NCBI RefSeq assembly: GCF_000484635.1
Contig: NZ_AXVM01000001.1
Coordinates: 124,001 to 188,000, forward strand
DNA length: 64,000 nucleotides
Source: Comamonas badia DSM 17552
Lineage (GTDB): Bacteria > Pseudomonadota > Gammaproteobacteria > Burkholderiales > Burkholderiaceae_C
Direction: 5' to 3'
The translations under genes and the position numbers were made by a program. The notes below the pieces were generated by a model, which had not been told where the DNA came from, made no database searches, and saw only the letters and a list, made by a program, of their open reading frames with translations. Shown piece by piece: positions 20,167 to 28,228 of this stretch (position 1 is its first letter; the number at the start of each line of letters is the position of its first letter).

Positions 20167-20190
20167 AAAAAGCCACCGCAAGGGTGGCTT
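20167..20190 (-). terminator. Hairpin with T-tract between the flavoprotein and Rieske genes
   Basis: On the minus strand a perfect 8-bp stem AAGCCACC/GGTGGCTT with a 5-base loop runs into five T residues, a short intrinsic terminator or attenuator. It lies inside the presumed operon, so some transcripts would end after the first gene and the Rieske gene would be expressed less. AAGGAAAT follows as ribosome binding site for the Rieske gene. Confidence 0.7.
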
Positions 20191-20206
20191 GGACAAGCGC
20201 TCCGCG

Positions 20207-21553
20207 TCAGGCGTTGAACATGTCGCGGTACAGCCCCTTGGCCCATTCCAGCGTGGCCTTGCCCTTGGCGGCGTCGCGGTTGTTGAACACCTGCGTGTCG
20301 GGCGAGAAGCCGGTGATCGCGTCCTTGCCCGCGTCGTACACGTAGTGCGCCTTGACCGAGATCGCCTCCATCGGGAAGGCATTGACCACCGAGTAGCAGA
20401 TGGTCTCGGGCGTGGTCCAGCTGATCTCCTTGCCCTGCGCGCGCGCGGCCAGCACCCTGGCGACGTAGTGCGCCTCGGTGTTGGAGGTGTTGGCACTCTT
20501 GGAGTACGGGTGCGGGCGGGAATCGCCCGTCACGTACACCGAGGTGTCGCCGACGATGTTGTAGAAGCGCGTGTCGATGTTGGCCTCGAACTGGTTGGAC
20601 TTGGTGGCCGGTGCCAGCAGGCCCAGCTGCTCGATCAGCGTCGAGCCGCGCACGTTGGGATAGATCGCGGCGTCGGCGAACTGCACGCTGTCGAAATCCG
20701 TCTCTATCGTGCGCTTGGCCGGATCGACGCCCTTCACGGCTGCATTGGGGTGGTATTCGAGGATGCCTTTGTAGAGCTGGTCGAACGCGGCGTGAAAACC
20801 CTCGGCCTTGATCGTCACCTCGGGGTTGGCGTCCAGGATCACCACCTTGCCCTTGATTTTGTTGTGCTTGATGAGCGAGGCGATCAGGCAGGCGCGCTCA
20901 TACGGCGCGGGCAGGCAGCGGTAGTTGCCGCTGGGCACGGTCTGCACGAACACGCCGCCCTCGAACTCGCGGATCTTGCGGTGCAGCGTGACATGCTCGG
21001 TCGTCGAGACAAAGCCGCCGGGGTACACCTGGCGCAGCGTCGTCTGGGTATCGATGTCGTTCACGCCGATCTTGCCGTAGTCGTAGGAAATGCCGGGGGC
21101 AATGACGAGGTAGTCGTACTTGATGTCGCCTTCACTCGTCACCAGGGTCTTGCCCGCGCGGTCCAGCCCCGTCACCGTGGCGTTGAAGTACACATACTTG
21201 TTGTTGACCGCGGCGTCCAGAAAGCTGTGGTTGGCCAGGTTTTCCAGCGTGACCAGCCCGGCGTACCAGAGGTTGCTGGTGAAGCACGAGGAGTACATGT
21301 CGCGCTTTTCGACCAGCACCACATCGAACTGCGGAAATTCCTTCTTGGCGTACTTGGCGATCGTCAGGCCCGACGTGCCGCCGCCCACCACCACCAGGCG
21401 TGGGCCCCTGGCCTTGGGCAGCGCGGCCATGCGGCCGGTAGCCACCGCCGGCCCGGCGGCGGTCGCGCAGCCGCTGCCCCCCAGCATCACGCCGGCGGCA
21501 CCTGCCGCGGCGGCAAGTCCGCTGTTCCTCAAAAACCCTCTGCGATCCGACAT
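20207..21553 (-). CDS. fccB: Flavocytochrome-c-type sulfide dehydrogenase, FAD subunit
   Basis: A 448-residue periplasmic flavoprotein that should oxidise sulfide to sulfur or polysulfide. It has a Tat signal (SDRRGFLRNSG...), a Rossmann FAD site (RLVVVGGGTSGLTIAKYA), Cys90 in YSSCFTSN at the position where FccB binds FAD covalently, and the redox pair Cys213 (NYRCLPAPYERA) and Cys386 (PETICYSVVN), the latter inside the C-terminal FCSD flavin-binding domain. AAAGGAGAC precedes ATG 21553. All three catalytic cysteines are kept, so it looks active. Unusually there is no diheme fccA next to it; a Rieske protein gene follows. SoxF-type proteins are the closest alternative name. Confidence 0.9.
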   Translation of the reverse strand: MSDRRGFLRNSGLAAAAGAAGVMLGGSGCATAAGPAVATGRMAALPKARGPRLVVVGGGTSGLTIAKYAKKEFPQFDVVLVEKRDMYSSCFTSNLWYAGLVTLENLANHSFLDAAVNNKYVYFNATVTGLDRAGKTLVTSEGDIKYDYLVIAPGISYDYGKIGVNDIDTQTTLRQVYPGGFVSTTEHVTLHRKIREFEGGVFVQTVPSGNYRCLPAPYERACLIASLIKHNKIKGKVVILDANPEVTIKAEGFHAAFDQLYKGILEYHPNAAVKGVDPAKRTIETDFDSVQFADAAIYPNVRGSTLIEQLGLLAPATKSNQFEANIDTRFYNIVGDTSVYVTGDSRPHPYSKSANTSNTEAHYVARVLAARAQGKEISWTTPETICYSVVNAFPMEAISVKAHYVYDAGKDAITGFSPDTQVFNNRDAAKGKATLEWAKGLYRDMFNA

Positions 21554-21656
21554 GGAAGTCTCCTTTGCGTTGCGGTGAAACAAGGTTCACGCTGCAAACG
21601 CAAGTCGCCGGACAGAGGCTACGGACACAAGAACGGGACATCAGGCACAAGCCCCC

Positions 21657-21675
21657 TGGAACATCCTCTGTTCCA
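21657..21675. promoter_or_regulatory. 19-bp palindrome in the leader of the flavoprotein gene
   Basis: TGGAACA-tcctc-TGTTCCA, two perfect 7-base arms with a 5-base spacer, lies 104-122 bases upstream of the flavoprotein ATG and downstream of its candidate promoter. It could be an operator for a dimeric regulator or an RNA hairpin in the leader. I know of no named regulator with this site. Confidence 0.5.
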
Positions 21676-21750
21676 GAACGCCAGGTCCGGTGAGACGCAC
21701 ACCGCAAAACACTGGAGCCGGGACTGGCGAGATTGCGCCCGTGTCCCTCT

Positions 21751-21786
21751 GCGCCGCATTCTAAGCAGGTGTATCAATCACTGCAA
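21751..21786 (-). promoter_or_regulatory. Sigma-70-type promoter for the flavoprotein-Rieske operon
   Basis: On the minus strand, -35 TTGCAG (21786-21781), a 17-base spacer and -10 TAGAAT (21763-21758) predict a start near 21751, giving a leader of about 198 bases. Immediately upstream is an AT-rich tract with the direct repeat TGCAAATAT twice (about 21782-21800), striking in this GC-rich genome, which could be an UP element or regulator site. Together with the palindrome this accounts for the 300-base gap between the two genes. Confidence 0.65.
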
Positions 21787-21853
21787 ATATATGCAAATAT
21801 CCAAAATGCATAGCGCACGGCACTGATGGGGCATGCGCAACAGGCCTATCGGC

Positions 21854-22156
21854 CTACAAACGCTCTCGCGGAAGCTTTTCTGCCAGAGCCTGAGCCACCG
21901 CCTCGCGCACCAGCGGCTGCATCCCGTCCAGCACCTGGTGCACGGCCTGATCCAGGCGTGCCTGCAACAGTGCCTGCACCCGCTGCGCCACGGCGCTTTC
22001 CACGTCGGTCGGACCCACCGATGGCGACTGCACCACGGCTTCGGACAACGCGGCATCAGGCGCTGCCGGCGCTGGCTGCGCCACCACCGGCGGCGGCATC
22101 TGCACCACGTCGGTCAGCGTCGGAATGAAGCGCGGCAGCGGCCTGGGCTCAGGCAT
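21854..22156 (-). CDS. Small conserved protein of unknown function downstream of pepA
   Basis: A 100-residue protein starting MPEPRPLPRFIPTLTDVVQM, with a proline/alanine-rich middle and a predicted amphipathic helix at the end (VAQRVQALLQARLDQAVHQV and onward). The N-terminal pattern is one I associate with uncharacterised proteins encoded downstream of pepA-holC in Burkholderiales. ATG 22156 begins two bases after the pepA stop, so it is translated from the pepA message. No function is assigned. The absence of holC between the two genes is notable. Confidence 0.7.
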   Translation of the reverse strand: MPEPRPLPRFIPTLTDVVQMPPPVVAQPAPAAPDAALSEAVVQSPSVGPTDVESAVAQRVQALLQARLDQAVHQVLDGMQPLVREAVAQALAEKLPRERL

Positions 22157-22158
22157 GG

Positions 22159-23625
22159 CTACTTTCCGCGCCCCGCGCCGCGCCGGGCGGAGGCTGCGGC
22201 CAGAAGGTATTGCACCAGCAGGCCCACCGGCCGCCCCGTGGCGCCCTTGGCGACGCCGCTCTTCCATGCCGTGCCGGCGATATCCAGGTGCGCCCAGGGG
22301 TAGCCGCCGACAAAGCGCTGCAGAAACTTGGCCGCGGTCACCGCGCCTGCATCGCGTCCTGCCACGTTGGCCACGTCGGCGAAGTGGCTCTTGAGGCCCT
22401 CGGCGTAGTCATCGTCCAGCGGCATGCGCCAGCACGGGTCCAGCGCCTGCTCGCCCGCTGCCTGCAGTTGCGCCGCCAGCGCCTCGTCGTTGGCGAACAG
22501 GCCGCTGCGCACGCCGCCCAGCGCCACCACGCAGGCGCCGGTGAGCGTGGCCATGTCCACCACGGCGGCAGGCTTGAAGCGCGCCGCATAGGCCAGCGCG
22601 TCGCAGAGCGCGAGGCGCCCTTCGGCATCGGTGTTGAGGATTTCTATGGTCTGGCCGCTCATGCTGGTGACGACATCGCCGGGCTTCACCGCCTTGCCGT
22701 CGGGCAGGTTTTCGCAGGCGGGGATCAGGCCGACGACATTGATCCTGGGCTTGAGCTGCGCCAGCGCGCGGAAGGTGCCGAGCACGCTCGCGGCGCCGCC
22801 CATGTCGAACTTCATCTCGTCCATGCCGGCTGCCGGCTTGATCGAGATGCCGCCCGAATCGAAGGTGATGCCCTTGCCCACCAGCACCACCGGCGCCTGC
22901 CCCTTGGCGGCGCCCTGGTAGTGCAGCTCGATGAAGCGCAGGGGTTCGCTGGAGCCCTGCGCCACGGCCATGAAGGCGCCCATGCCCAGTTTGGCCACCT
23001 GCGCCGGGCCGTGCAGCTTGCACTGGATGGGCTTGTGCTTGGCCAGCGACTGCGCGGCTTCGCCCAGCAACGTGGGCGTGGCGTGGTTGGCCGGGCGGTT
23101 GGCCCATTCGCGCGCAAATTCCACACCGGCGACCACCGCCACCGCGGTATCAAACGCGCCGCGCACCGGCGCCGGCGCGGGTACGCCGATCACCGCCCGC
23201 GCCAGGGTGCGCGCCTCGGGCTTGCTCTTGGTGCTGGTGTAGACATAGCTTGCCTCGGCCAGCGAGCGCACGGCGGCGCCCACCGCTTCGGGCTGCGGCG
23301 CCTGGGCGAACAGCGTCACCACCTGCTTGATGCCGCGCACCTTGAGCACGGGCGCCAGCGCCAGCACCGCCTTGCGCACCGCCGCCGCGCCGCCATCGCC
23401 CGCGCCCAGCAGCGCCACCCTGCGCGCGGCCACGCCCGGCGGCGCGTAGCACTGCAGCAGGCTGCCGGCGCGGGTCTGCAAATCGCCCTGCTTGAGTGCC
23501 AGTGCCGCCAGCGACGAAAGCGCATCGGGCCCCGGCGCAAAGCCTTCGGCCACGAGCAGCACCAGCAAATCGCAGCGCTGCGAGGAGGCGGCGGCAAGCG
23601 CCAGCGTTTTCAGTTCAAAATCCAT
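22159..23625 (-). CDS. pepA: Leucyl aminopeptidase (M17)
   Basis: PepA is a cytoplasmic hexameric, two-metal aminopeptidase, in some bacteria also a DNA-binding factor. The 488-residue product has an N-terminal macro-like domain (to about 170) and a C-terminal catalytic domain with VGKGITFDSGGISIKP (metal-binding Lys and Asp), MKFDMGGAAS, and the family signature NTDAEGRLALCDALAYA. ATG 23625 (MDFELKTLALAAA) fits the family N-terminus. It is divergent from lptF with only 23 bases between start codons, so promoters must overlap or lie within the genes. This pepA/lptFG divergence is common in proteobacteria. Confidence 0.96.
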   Translation of the reverse strand: MDFELKTLALAAASSQRCDLLVLLVAEGFAPGPDALSSLAALALKQGDLQTRAGSLLQCYAPPGVAARRVALLGAGDGGAAAVRKAVLALAPVLKVRGIKQVVTLFAQAPQPEAVGAAVRSLAEASYVYTSTKSKPEARTLARAVIGVPAPAPVRGAFDTAVAVVAGVEFAREWANRPANHATPTLLGEAAQSLAKHKPIQCKLHGPAQVAKLGMGAFMAVAQGSSEPLRFIELHYQGAAKGQAPVVLVGKGITFDSGGISIKPAAGMDEMKFDMGGAASVLGTFRALAQLKPRINVVGLIPACENLPDGKAVKPGDVVTSMSGQTIEILNTDAEGRLALCDALAYAARFKPAAVVDMATLTGACVVALGGVRSGLFANDEALAAQLQAAGEQALDPCWRMPLDDDYAEGLKSHFADVANVAGRDAGAVTAAKFLQRFVGGYPWAHLDIAGTAWKSGVAKGATGRPVGLLVQYLLAAASARRGAGRGK

Positions 23626-23648
23626 GGTTCTTCGTTCCCTTTGATTCA

Positions 23649-24743
23649 ATGTTATTCGATTCATCCCTGCGCAAGGAACTCTCGCGCAGCTTCGGCGCCA
23701 CCCTGGTCGTGATCGTCACCATCGTGATGACCATCATGCTGGTGCGCACGCTGGGGCAGGCCTCGCGCGGCAGCGTCGATCCCGGCGATGTGCTGCTGGT
23801 GATGGGCTTCACCGTGCTGGGGCAGCTGCCGACCATCCTCAGCCTGAGCCTGTTCGTGGCCATCGTCAACACGCTCTCGCGCATGTACCGCGACAGCGAG
23901 ATGGTGATCTGGTTCGGCGCCGGGCGCGGGCTGCTCGGCATGCTGGCTCCGCTGCTGCGTTTTGCCTGGCCGATCGTGCTGGCCGTCGGCGCGCTGTCCC
24001 TCATCATCTGGCCCTGGGCCAACCAGCAGATCGACGAACTCAAGACCCGCTACGAGCAGCGCAGCGACGTGGACCGCATCGCGCCCGGCGAATTCCAGGA
24101 AACGGCCGACGGCTCGCGCGTGTTCTTCATCGACAAGGACACGCCCAGCGCCAATACCGCCACCAAGATCTTCGTCGCCACCACCGCGCCGGACCGCGAA
24201 ACCGTCACCTCCGCCAAGAGCGCCCGATTGAAGATCGAAGACGGCCAGCGCACGGCGCTGCTGTCCAATGGCGAGCGGCTGGAAATCCTGCTGGCCAGGC
24301 CGGGGCTGCGCATCAGCGAATTTGCCGAATACGGCACGCGCATCGGCCAGGCGCAGGCGGCAGACCAGGGCGCCGGCTCCACCAAGACGGCCACCACGCT
24401 GGCGCTCGTCGAGAGCAGCTCCCCGGTGCTGCGCGCCGAGCTCGGCTGGCGCCTGGGGCTGGTCCTTGCCGTGTTCAACCTCGTGGTGCTGGGGCTGGCG
24501 GTGGCGGTGGTGCAGCCGCGGGCCGGACGCAGCGCCGGGGTGATGTTCGCGCTGTTCGCCTTCATGGCGTACTACAACCTGATGAATGTCGGGCAGAGCT
24601 GGGTCGGCGCGCAGCGCCTGAGCCTGCCCGCGCTGGTGCTGGGCCTGCACGGCGGCATGCTGGCCATCGGCCTCCTGATCCTTGCGGCGCGCCACAACCA
24701 CTGGAGCTGGCGCGCCTTGCTCCCGCGCCGGCACGCCGCATGA
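23649..24743 (+). CDS. lptF: LPS export ABC transporter permease LptF
   Basis: LptF is one of two membrane permeases of the LptB2FG transporter that extracts lipopolysaccharide from the inner membrane. The 364-residue product shows the YjgP/YjgQ layout: three N-terminal membrane helices (about 13-33, 53-75 and 98-120), a periplasmic jellyroll domain (about 130-260), and three C-terminal helices. The N-terminus MLFDSSLRKELSRSFGATLV is typical. It overlaps lptG by four bases (ATGA). The intergenic gap to pepA is 23 bases. Confidence 0.95.
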   Translation: MLFDSSLRKELSRSFGATLVVIVTIVMTIMLVRTLGQASRGSVDPGDVLLVMGFTVLGQLPTILSLSLFVAIVNTLSRMYRDSEMVIWFGAGRGLLGMLAPLLRFAWPIVLAVGALSLIIWPWANQQIDELKTRYEQRSDVDRIAPGEFQETADGSRVFFIDKDTPSANTATKIFVATTAPDRETVTSAKSARLKIEDGQRTALLSNGERLEILLARPGLRISEFAEYGTRIGQAQAADQGAGSTKTATTLALVESSSPVLRAELGWRLGLVLAVFNLVVLGLAVAVVQPRAGRSAGVMFALFAFMAYYNLMNVGQSWVGAQRLSLPALVLGLHGGMLAIGLLILAARHNHWSWRALLPRRHAA

Positions 24744-25840
24744 AAACCCTGCGCCGCTATATCTACCGCGAGGTGGCTCTGAGCGTCGGCTTTGCCACGC
24801 TGGCCTTCGTCGCCCTGTTCTTCTTCTTCGACATGGTCGACGAGCTGCGCGACGTGGGCGTGGCGGGCAGCGCCTATCCGCTGTCCACCGCCCTGCTCTA
24901 TGTGCTGCTGCGCCAGCCGCAGCACATCTATGAGCTGCTGCCCATCACCGTGCTGATCGGCACGATTTTCGTGATGGCGCGCCTGGCGCAGAACTCCGAA
25001 TTCACCATCATGCGCACCAGCGGCATGGGGCCCTGGAAAGCGCTGGGGGCCGTGCTGATTCTGGGATTGCTGTTCGCCGCGGGCACCTTCGCCATCGGCG
25101 ACTACATCGCCCCCGCCAGCGAGCGCGCGGCGCAGATCGTGCAGGCGCGGCAATTCGGGCCGCTCAGCGCCGGCGCCACCGGCGCCTGGCTCAAGGAGCA
25201 GCAGGGCAGCGATGCCTATGCCGTCAACGTGCGCGCGCTGGAGGCGGACGGCCTGATGCGCGGCGTGCGCATCTTCGGTTTCGACGCCGACGGCCATGTG
25301 CTGATGACGGTGCACGCCGCCCAAGGCCGGTTCAACGCTGATGGCTGGGATCTCTCCGAGGTGCAGCGCAACGTCTTTGCCCACCCGGCCAGCGACCAGG
25401 CCCAGGTGCAGCGCCTTGCCGAGGACACCTGGCACTGGCCGACGCAGATCACGCCGACCATGGTGGCGGCCTCGCTGCTGAACCCGCAGAAGATGGGCAC
25501 GCTGGACCTGTTCAACTACGTGCGCCACCTGCAGGCGAACGGGCAATCGGCGCAGCGCTACGAAATCGAGCTCTGGCACAAGGTGTTCTACCCGCTCTCC
25601 TGCCTGGTGATGGTGGTGCTCTCGCTGCCCTTCGGCTACTTGCACTTTCGCTCGGGCAGCATCGCCGGCTACGTGTTTGGCGGCGTGATGGCGGGCATCA
25701 GCTTCTTCCTGCTGAACAACGTGTTCGGCTTCGCCGGCAATCTGCAGAATTGGTCGCCCTGGCTCAGTGCCGCGGCGCCGGGGCTGATTTACTCCGTGCT
25801 CTCGCTGGCCGCTTTTGGCTGGCTGGTGTTGCGGCGCTGA
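24740..25840 (+). CDS. lptG: LPS export ABC transporter permease LptG
   Basis: LptG pairs with LptF in LptB2FG. The 366-residue product starts MKTLRRYIYREVALSVGFAT and has six membrane segments around a periplasmic jellyroll domain. Coupling-helix residues are expected in the LARLAQNSEFTIMRTSGMGP stretch (about 78-97), the cytosolic segment that meets LptB. Translation is coupled to lptF through ATGA at 24740. The CysB-type regulator follows 58 bases later on the same strand with its own candidate -10 box. Confidence 0.96.
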   Translation: MKTLRRYIYREVALSVGFATLAFVALFFFFDMVDELRDVGVAGSAYPLSTALLYVLLRQPQHIYELLPITVLIGTIFVMARLAQNSEFTIMRTSGMGPWKALGAVLILGLLFAAGTFAIGDYIAPASERAAQIVQARQFGPLSAGATGAWLKEQQGSDAYAVNVRALEADGLMRGVRIFGFDADGHVLMTVHAAQGRFNADGWDLSEVQRNVFAHPASDQAQVQRLAEDTWHWPTQITPTMVAASLLNPQKMGTLDLFNYVRHLQANGQSAQRYEIELWHKVFYPLSCLVMVVLSLPFGYLHFRSGSIAGYVFGGVMAGISFFLLNNVFGFAGNLQNWSPWLSAAAPGLIYSVLSLAAFGWLVLRR

Positions 25841-25897
25841 AGGGCAATCCCCAACGCAAAAAGGCATAATGATCGCTGTATTCAATAGCGTTTGGTT

Positions 25898-26839
25898 ATG
25901 AACCTGCACCAATTTCGCTTCGTCCAGGAGGCCGCGCGGCGCCAGCTCAACCTGACCGAAGCCGCCAAGGCGCTGCACACCTCGCAGCCCGGCGTCTCCA
26001 AGGCCATCCTGGAGCTGGAGGACGAGCTGGGCGTGGACATCTTCGCGCGCCACGGCAAGCGCCTCAAGCGCATCACCGAGCCGGGCCAGCATGTGCTCAA
26101 GAGCATCGAGGTCATCATGCGCGAGGTGGGCAACTTGAAGCGCATCGGCGAGCAGTTCAGCGCCGAGGACAGCGGCACGCTCTCCATCGCCACCACCCAC
26201 ACCCAGGCGCGCTACGTGCTGCCGACGGCCGTGGCCAGGCTGCGCGAGCAATACCCCAAGGTCACCATCAGCCTGCACCAGGCCAAGCCCGACGAGGTCG
26301 CGCGCATGGTGCTGGACGAGGCGGCGGAGATCGGCATGGCCACGGAGTCGCTCTCCGATTACCCCGAACTCGTCACCCTGCCCTGCTACGAGTGGCAGCA
26401 TGTGCTGGTGCTGCCCGCCACGCACCCGCTGGCCAGCCGCGAGCGCATCGACATCGAAGACCTCGCGCACGAGCCGCTGATCACCTACCACCCGTCCTTC
26501 ACCGGCCGCAGCCGCATCGACCAGGCCTTCGCCGCGCGCCGGCTGCAGCCGCGCATCGTGCTCGAAGCCATGGATTCGGACATCATCAAGACCTATGTGC
26601 GCCTGGGCATGGGCATAGGCCTGGTGGCCGAGATGGCAACGCGCGAAGGCCTGCCGCCGGAGCTCGTCGCCCGCCCCTGCGGCCACCTGTTCGGCCGCAG
26701 CGTGACGCGCATCGCGCTCAAGCGCGGCGCCTGGCTGCGCCATTTCGTCTACCGCCTGGCCGAGCTGGTCAGCGACCGGCTCAGCCGCGAGCTGATCGAG
26801 CGCGCGATGTCCGGCCAGGCCGAGGACTACGGCCTGTAG
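25898..26839 (+). CDS. cysB: CysB-family LysR-type transcriptional regulator
   Basis: A 313-residue LysR-type regulator. Residues 1-60 form the winged helix (MNLHQFRFVQEAARRQLNLT ... TSQPGVSKAILELEDELGVD), and 93-300 the effector-binding domain (ATTHTQARYVLPTAVARLRE is the CysB-type effector site with conserved Thr residues that bind N-acetylserine/sulfate in that family). This points to control of sulfur assimilation. ATG 25898 follows a possible -10 CATAAT at 25865-25870. The close match to CysB over the effector site supports the name; a Cbl-type paralogue is the alternative. Confidence 0.88.
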   Translation: MNLHQFRFVQEAARRQLNLTEAAKALHTSQPGVSKAILELEDELGVDIFARHGKRLKRITEPGQHVLKSIEVIMREVGNLKRIGEQFSAEDSGTLSIATTHTQARYVLPTAVARLREQYPKVTISLHQAKPDEVARMVLDEAAEIGMATESLSDYPELVTLPCYEWQHVLVLPATHPLASRERIDIEDLAHEPLITYHPSFTGRSRIDQAFAARRLQPRIVLEAMDSDIIKTYVRLGMGIGLVAEMATREGLPPELVARPCGHLFGRSVTRIALKRGAWLRHFVYRLAELVSDRLSRELIERAMSGQAEDYGL

Positions 26840-26847
26840 GGCAGGTG

Positions 26848-26922
26848 GGGCGTTCAGCGTTGGGCGTTCAGCGTTCACCCCCTTCTTCCCGCTCAACGCT
26901 CAACCCCCAACGCTCAACGTCC
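26848..26922. repeat. Long imperfect inverted repeat with internal direct repeats
   Basis: Two 28-base arms (26848-26875 and 26895-26922) pair with 24 of 28 matches around a 19-base pyrimidine-rich loop. Each arm contains two copies of a cgttcagcgtt/cgttgagcgtt unit. It fills the 90-base gap between the regulator and the aminotransferase gene and could fold into a hairpin ending the upstream transcript. It has no T-tract, so I list it as a repeat rather than a terminator. Confidence 0.8.
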
Positions 26923-26929
26923 AACCTCC

Positions 26930-28081
26930 ATGTCCATCCCTTCCTTCCCAAGCCGCCTGCCCCAGGTCGGCACCACCATCTTCACCACCATGTCGGCGCT
27001 GGCCGTGGAGCATGGCGCGGTCAACCTCGGCCAGGGATTTCCGGATTTCGGCTGCGACCCGGCGCTGGTGGACGCGGTGACGCACGCCATGCAGGCGGGC
27101 CACAACCAATACCCGCCGATGGCCGGGGTGCGCGCGCTGCGCGAGGTGGTGAGCGGCAAGACCCAAGCCCTGTACGGCCACCACTACGACGTGGATGCCG
27201 AGGTGACCATCACCGCCGGCGCCACGCAGGCCATCCTCACCGCCATCCTGGCCTGCGTGCACCCGGGCGACGAAGTTATCGTGCTCGACCCGTGCTACGA
27301 CAGCTACCTGCCCAACATCGCGCTGGCGGGCGGCGTGGCGGTGCATGTGCCGCTCACGCCACACAGCTTCCGGCCGGACATCGCAAGGATTGCCGCCGCC
27401 ATCACGCCGCGCACGCGCCTTCTCATCATCAACTCGCCGCACAACCCCAGCGCCAGCGTCTGGAGCGGGGAAGACATGCGCGCGCTGGAAGCCGTGCTGG
27501 CGCCCACCAACGTGCTGCTGCTCTCCGACGAAGTCTACGAGCACATGGTCTACGACGGGGCGCCGCACCAGAGCGCCGCGCGCTTTGCCGGCCTGGCCGA
27601 GCGCGCCTTCGTGGTGTCGAGCTTCGGCAAGACTCTGCATGTCACGGGCTGGAAAATCGCCTCGGTCTGCGCCCCGGCGCCGCTCACGGCGGAATTCCGC
27701 AAGGTGCACCAGTTCAACGTCTTCAGCGTGAACACGCCGATGCAGCACGGCATCGCCCAGTACATGATGAGTCCCGCCAGCTATGAAGGCCTGGCCGGCT
27801 TCTACCAGGCCAAGCGCGATCTGTTTCGCGCCGGGCTGGCGGATTCACGCCTCAAGCTGCTGCCCTCCTCGGGCAGCTTCTTTCAGTGCGTGGACATTTC
27901 GCAGGTCAGCGATCTGCCCGATACCGAGTTCTGCCAGTGGCTCACGCGCGAGATCAAGGTGGCGGCGATTCCGCTGTCGGCGTTTTACGCCGATGGATTC
28001 GACCAGCGCGTGGTGCGCTTCTGCTACGCCAAGCAGGACGACACGCTGCGCGAGGCGCTTCAGCGGCTGCGCGGGTTGTGA
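26930..28081 (+). CDS. PLP-dependent aminotransferase (methionine aminotransferase, YbdL-like)
   Basis: A 383-residue class I aminotransferase. The schiff-base lysine is Lys234 in SSFGKTLHVTGWK; other fold-type I landmarks are NQYPPMAGVRALREVV, TAGATQAILTAIL, NSPHNPSA and LSDEVYEHMVYDG. The SFGKTLHVTGWK block matches the YbdL/kynurenine-aminotransferase branch that prefers methionine and aromatic amino acids, so methionine-oxo-acid transamination is likely but not proven. ATG 26930 lies just after the inverted repeat. Length is typical. Confidence 0.9.
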   Translation: MSIPSFPSRLPQVGTTIFTTMSALAVEHGAVNLGQGFPDFGCDPALVDAVTHAMQAGHNQYPPMAGVRALREVVSGKTQALYGHHYDVDAEVTITAGATQAILTAILACVHPGDEVIVLDPCYDSYLPNIALAGGVAVHVPLTPHSFRPDIARIAAAITPRTRLLIINSPHNPSASVWSGEDMRALEAVLAPTNVLLLSDEVYEHMVYDGAPHQSAARFAGLAERAFVVSSFGKTLHVTGWKIASVCAPAPLTAEFRKVHQFNVFSVNTPMQHGIAQYMMSPASYEGLAGFYQAKRDLFRAGLADSRLKLLPSSGSFFQCVDISQVSDLPDTEFCQWLTREIKVAAIPLSAFYADGFDQRVVRFCYAKQDDTLREALQRLRGL

Positions 28082-28120
28082 GGGCTGGCGGGCGGCTCCA
28101 TCGCCTTCCCATGATTTGAG

Positions 28121-28170
28121 CCAAATCAGGCTTCAGCGCTTATCCCGCAAGCGCGAGCAGCTCTCTTTTC
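28121..28170. repeat. Dispersed repeat, copy 5
   Basis: Reads ccaaatcaggcttcagcgct, tatcccgcaagcgcgagcag, ctctcttttc. The core gcgctt...aagcgc and agcagct end match the family. It lies in the 147-base gap between the aminotransferase and the flavin monooxygenase genes; nothing else is seen there apart from the downstream ribosome binding site GAAAGGAG. Confidence 0.8.
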
Positions 28171-28228
28171 AGGAATACCGCTGGGCTGCCCACCGCCGTG
28201 CGAACCTGCGACCGAAAGGAGTTTCACC

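Noticed and set aside
18509-21826. 1105-residue plus-strand open frame across the ThDP, Rieske and flavoprotein genes
   Set aside because: It overlaps three recognisable genes in the wrong frame or strand and has an Arg/Ala/Pro-rich low-complexity composition.
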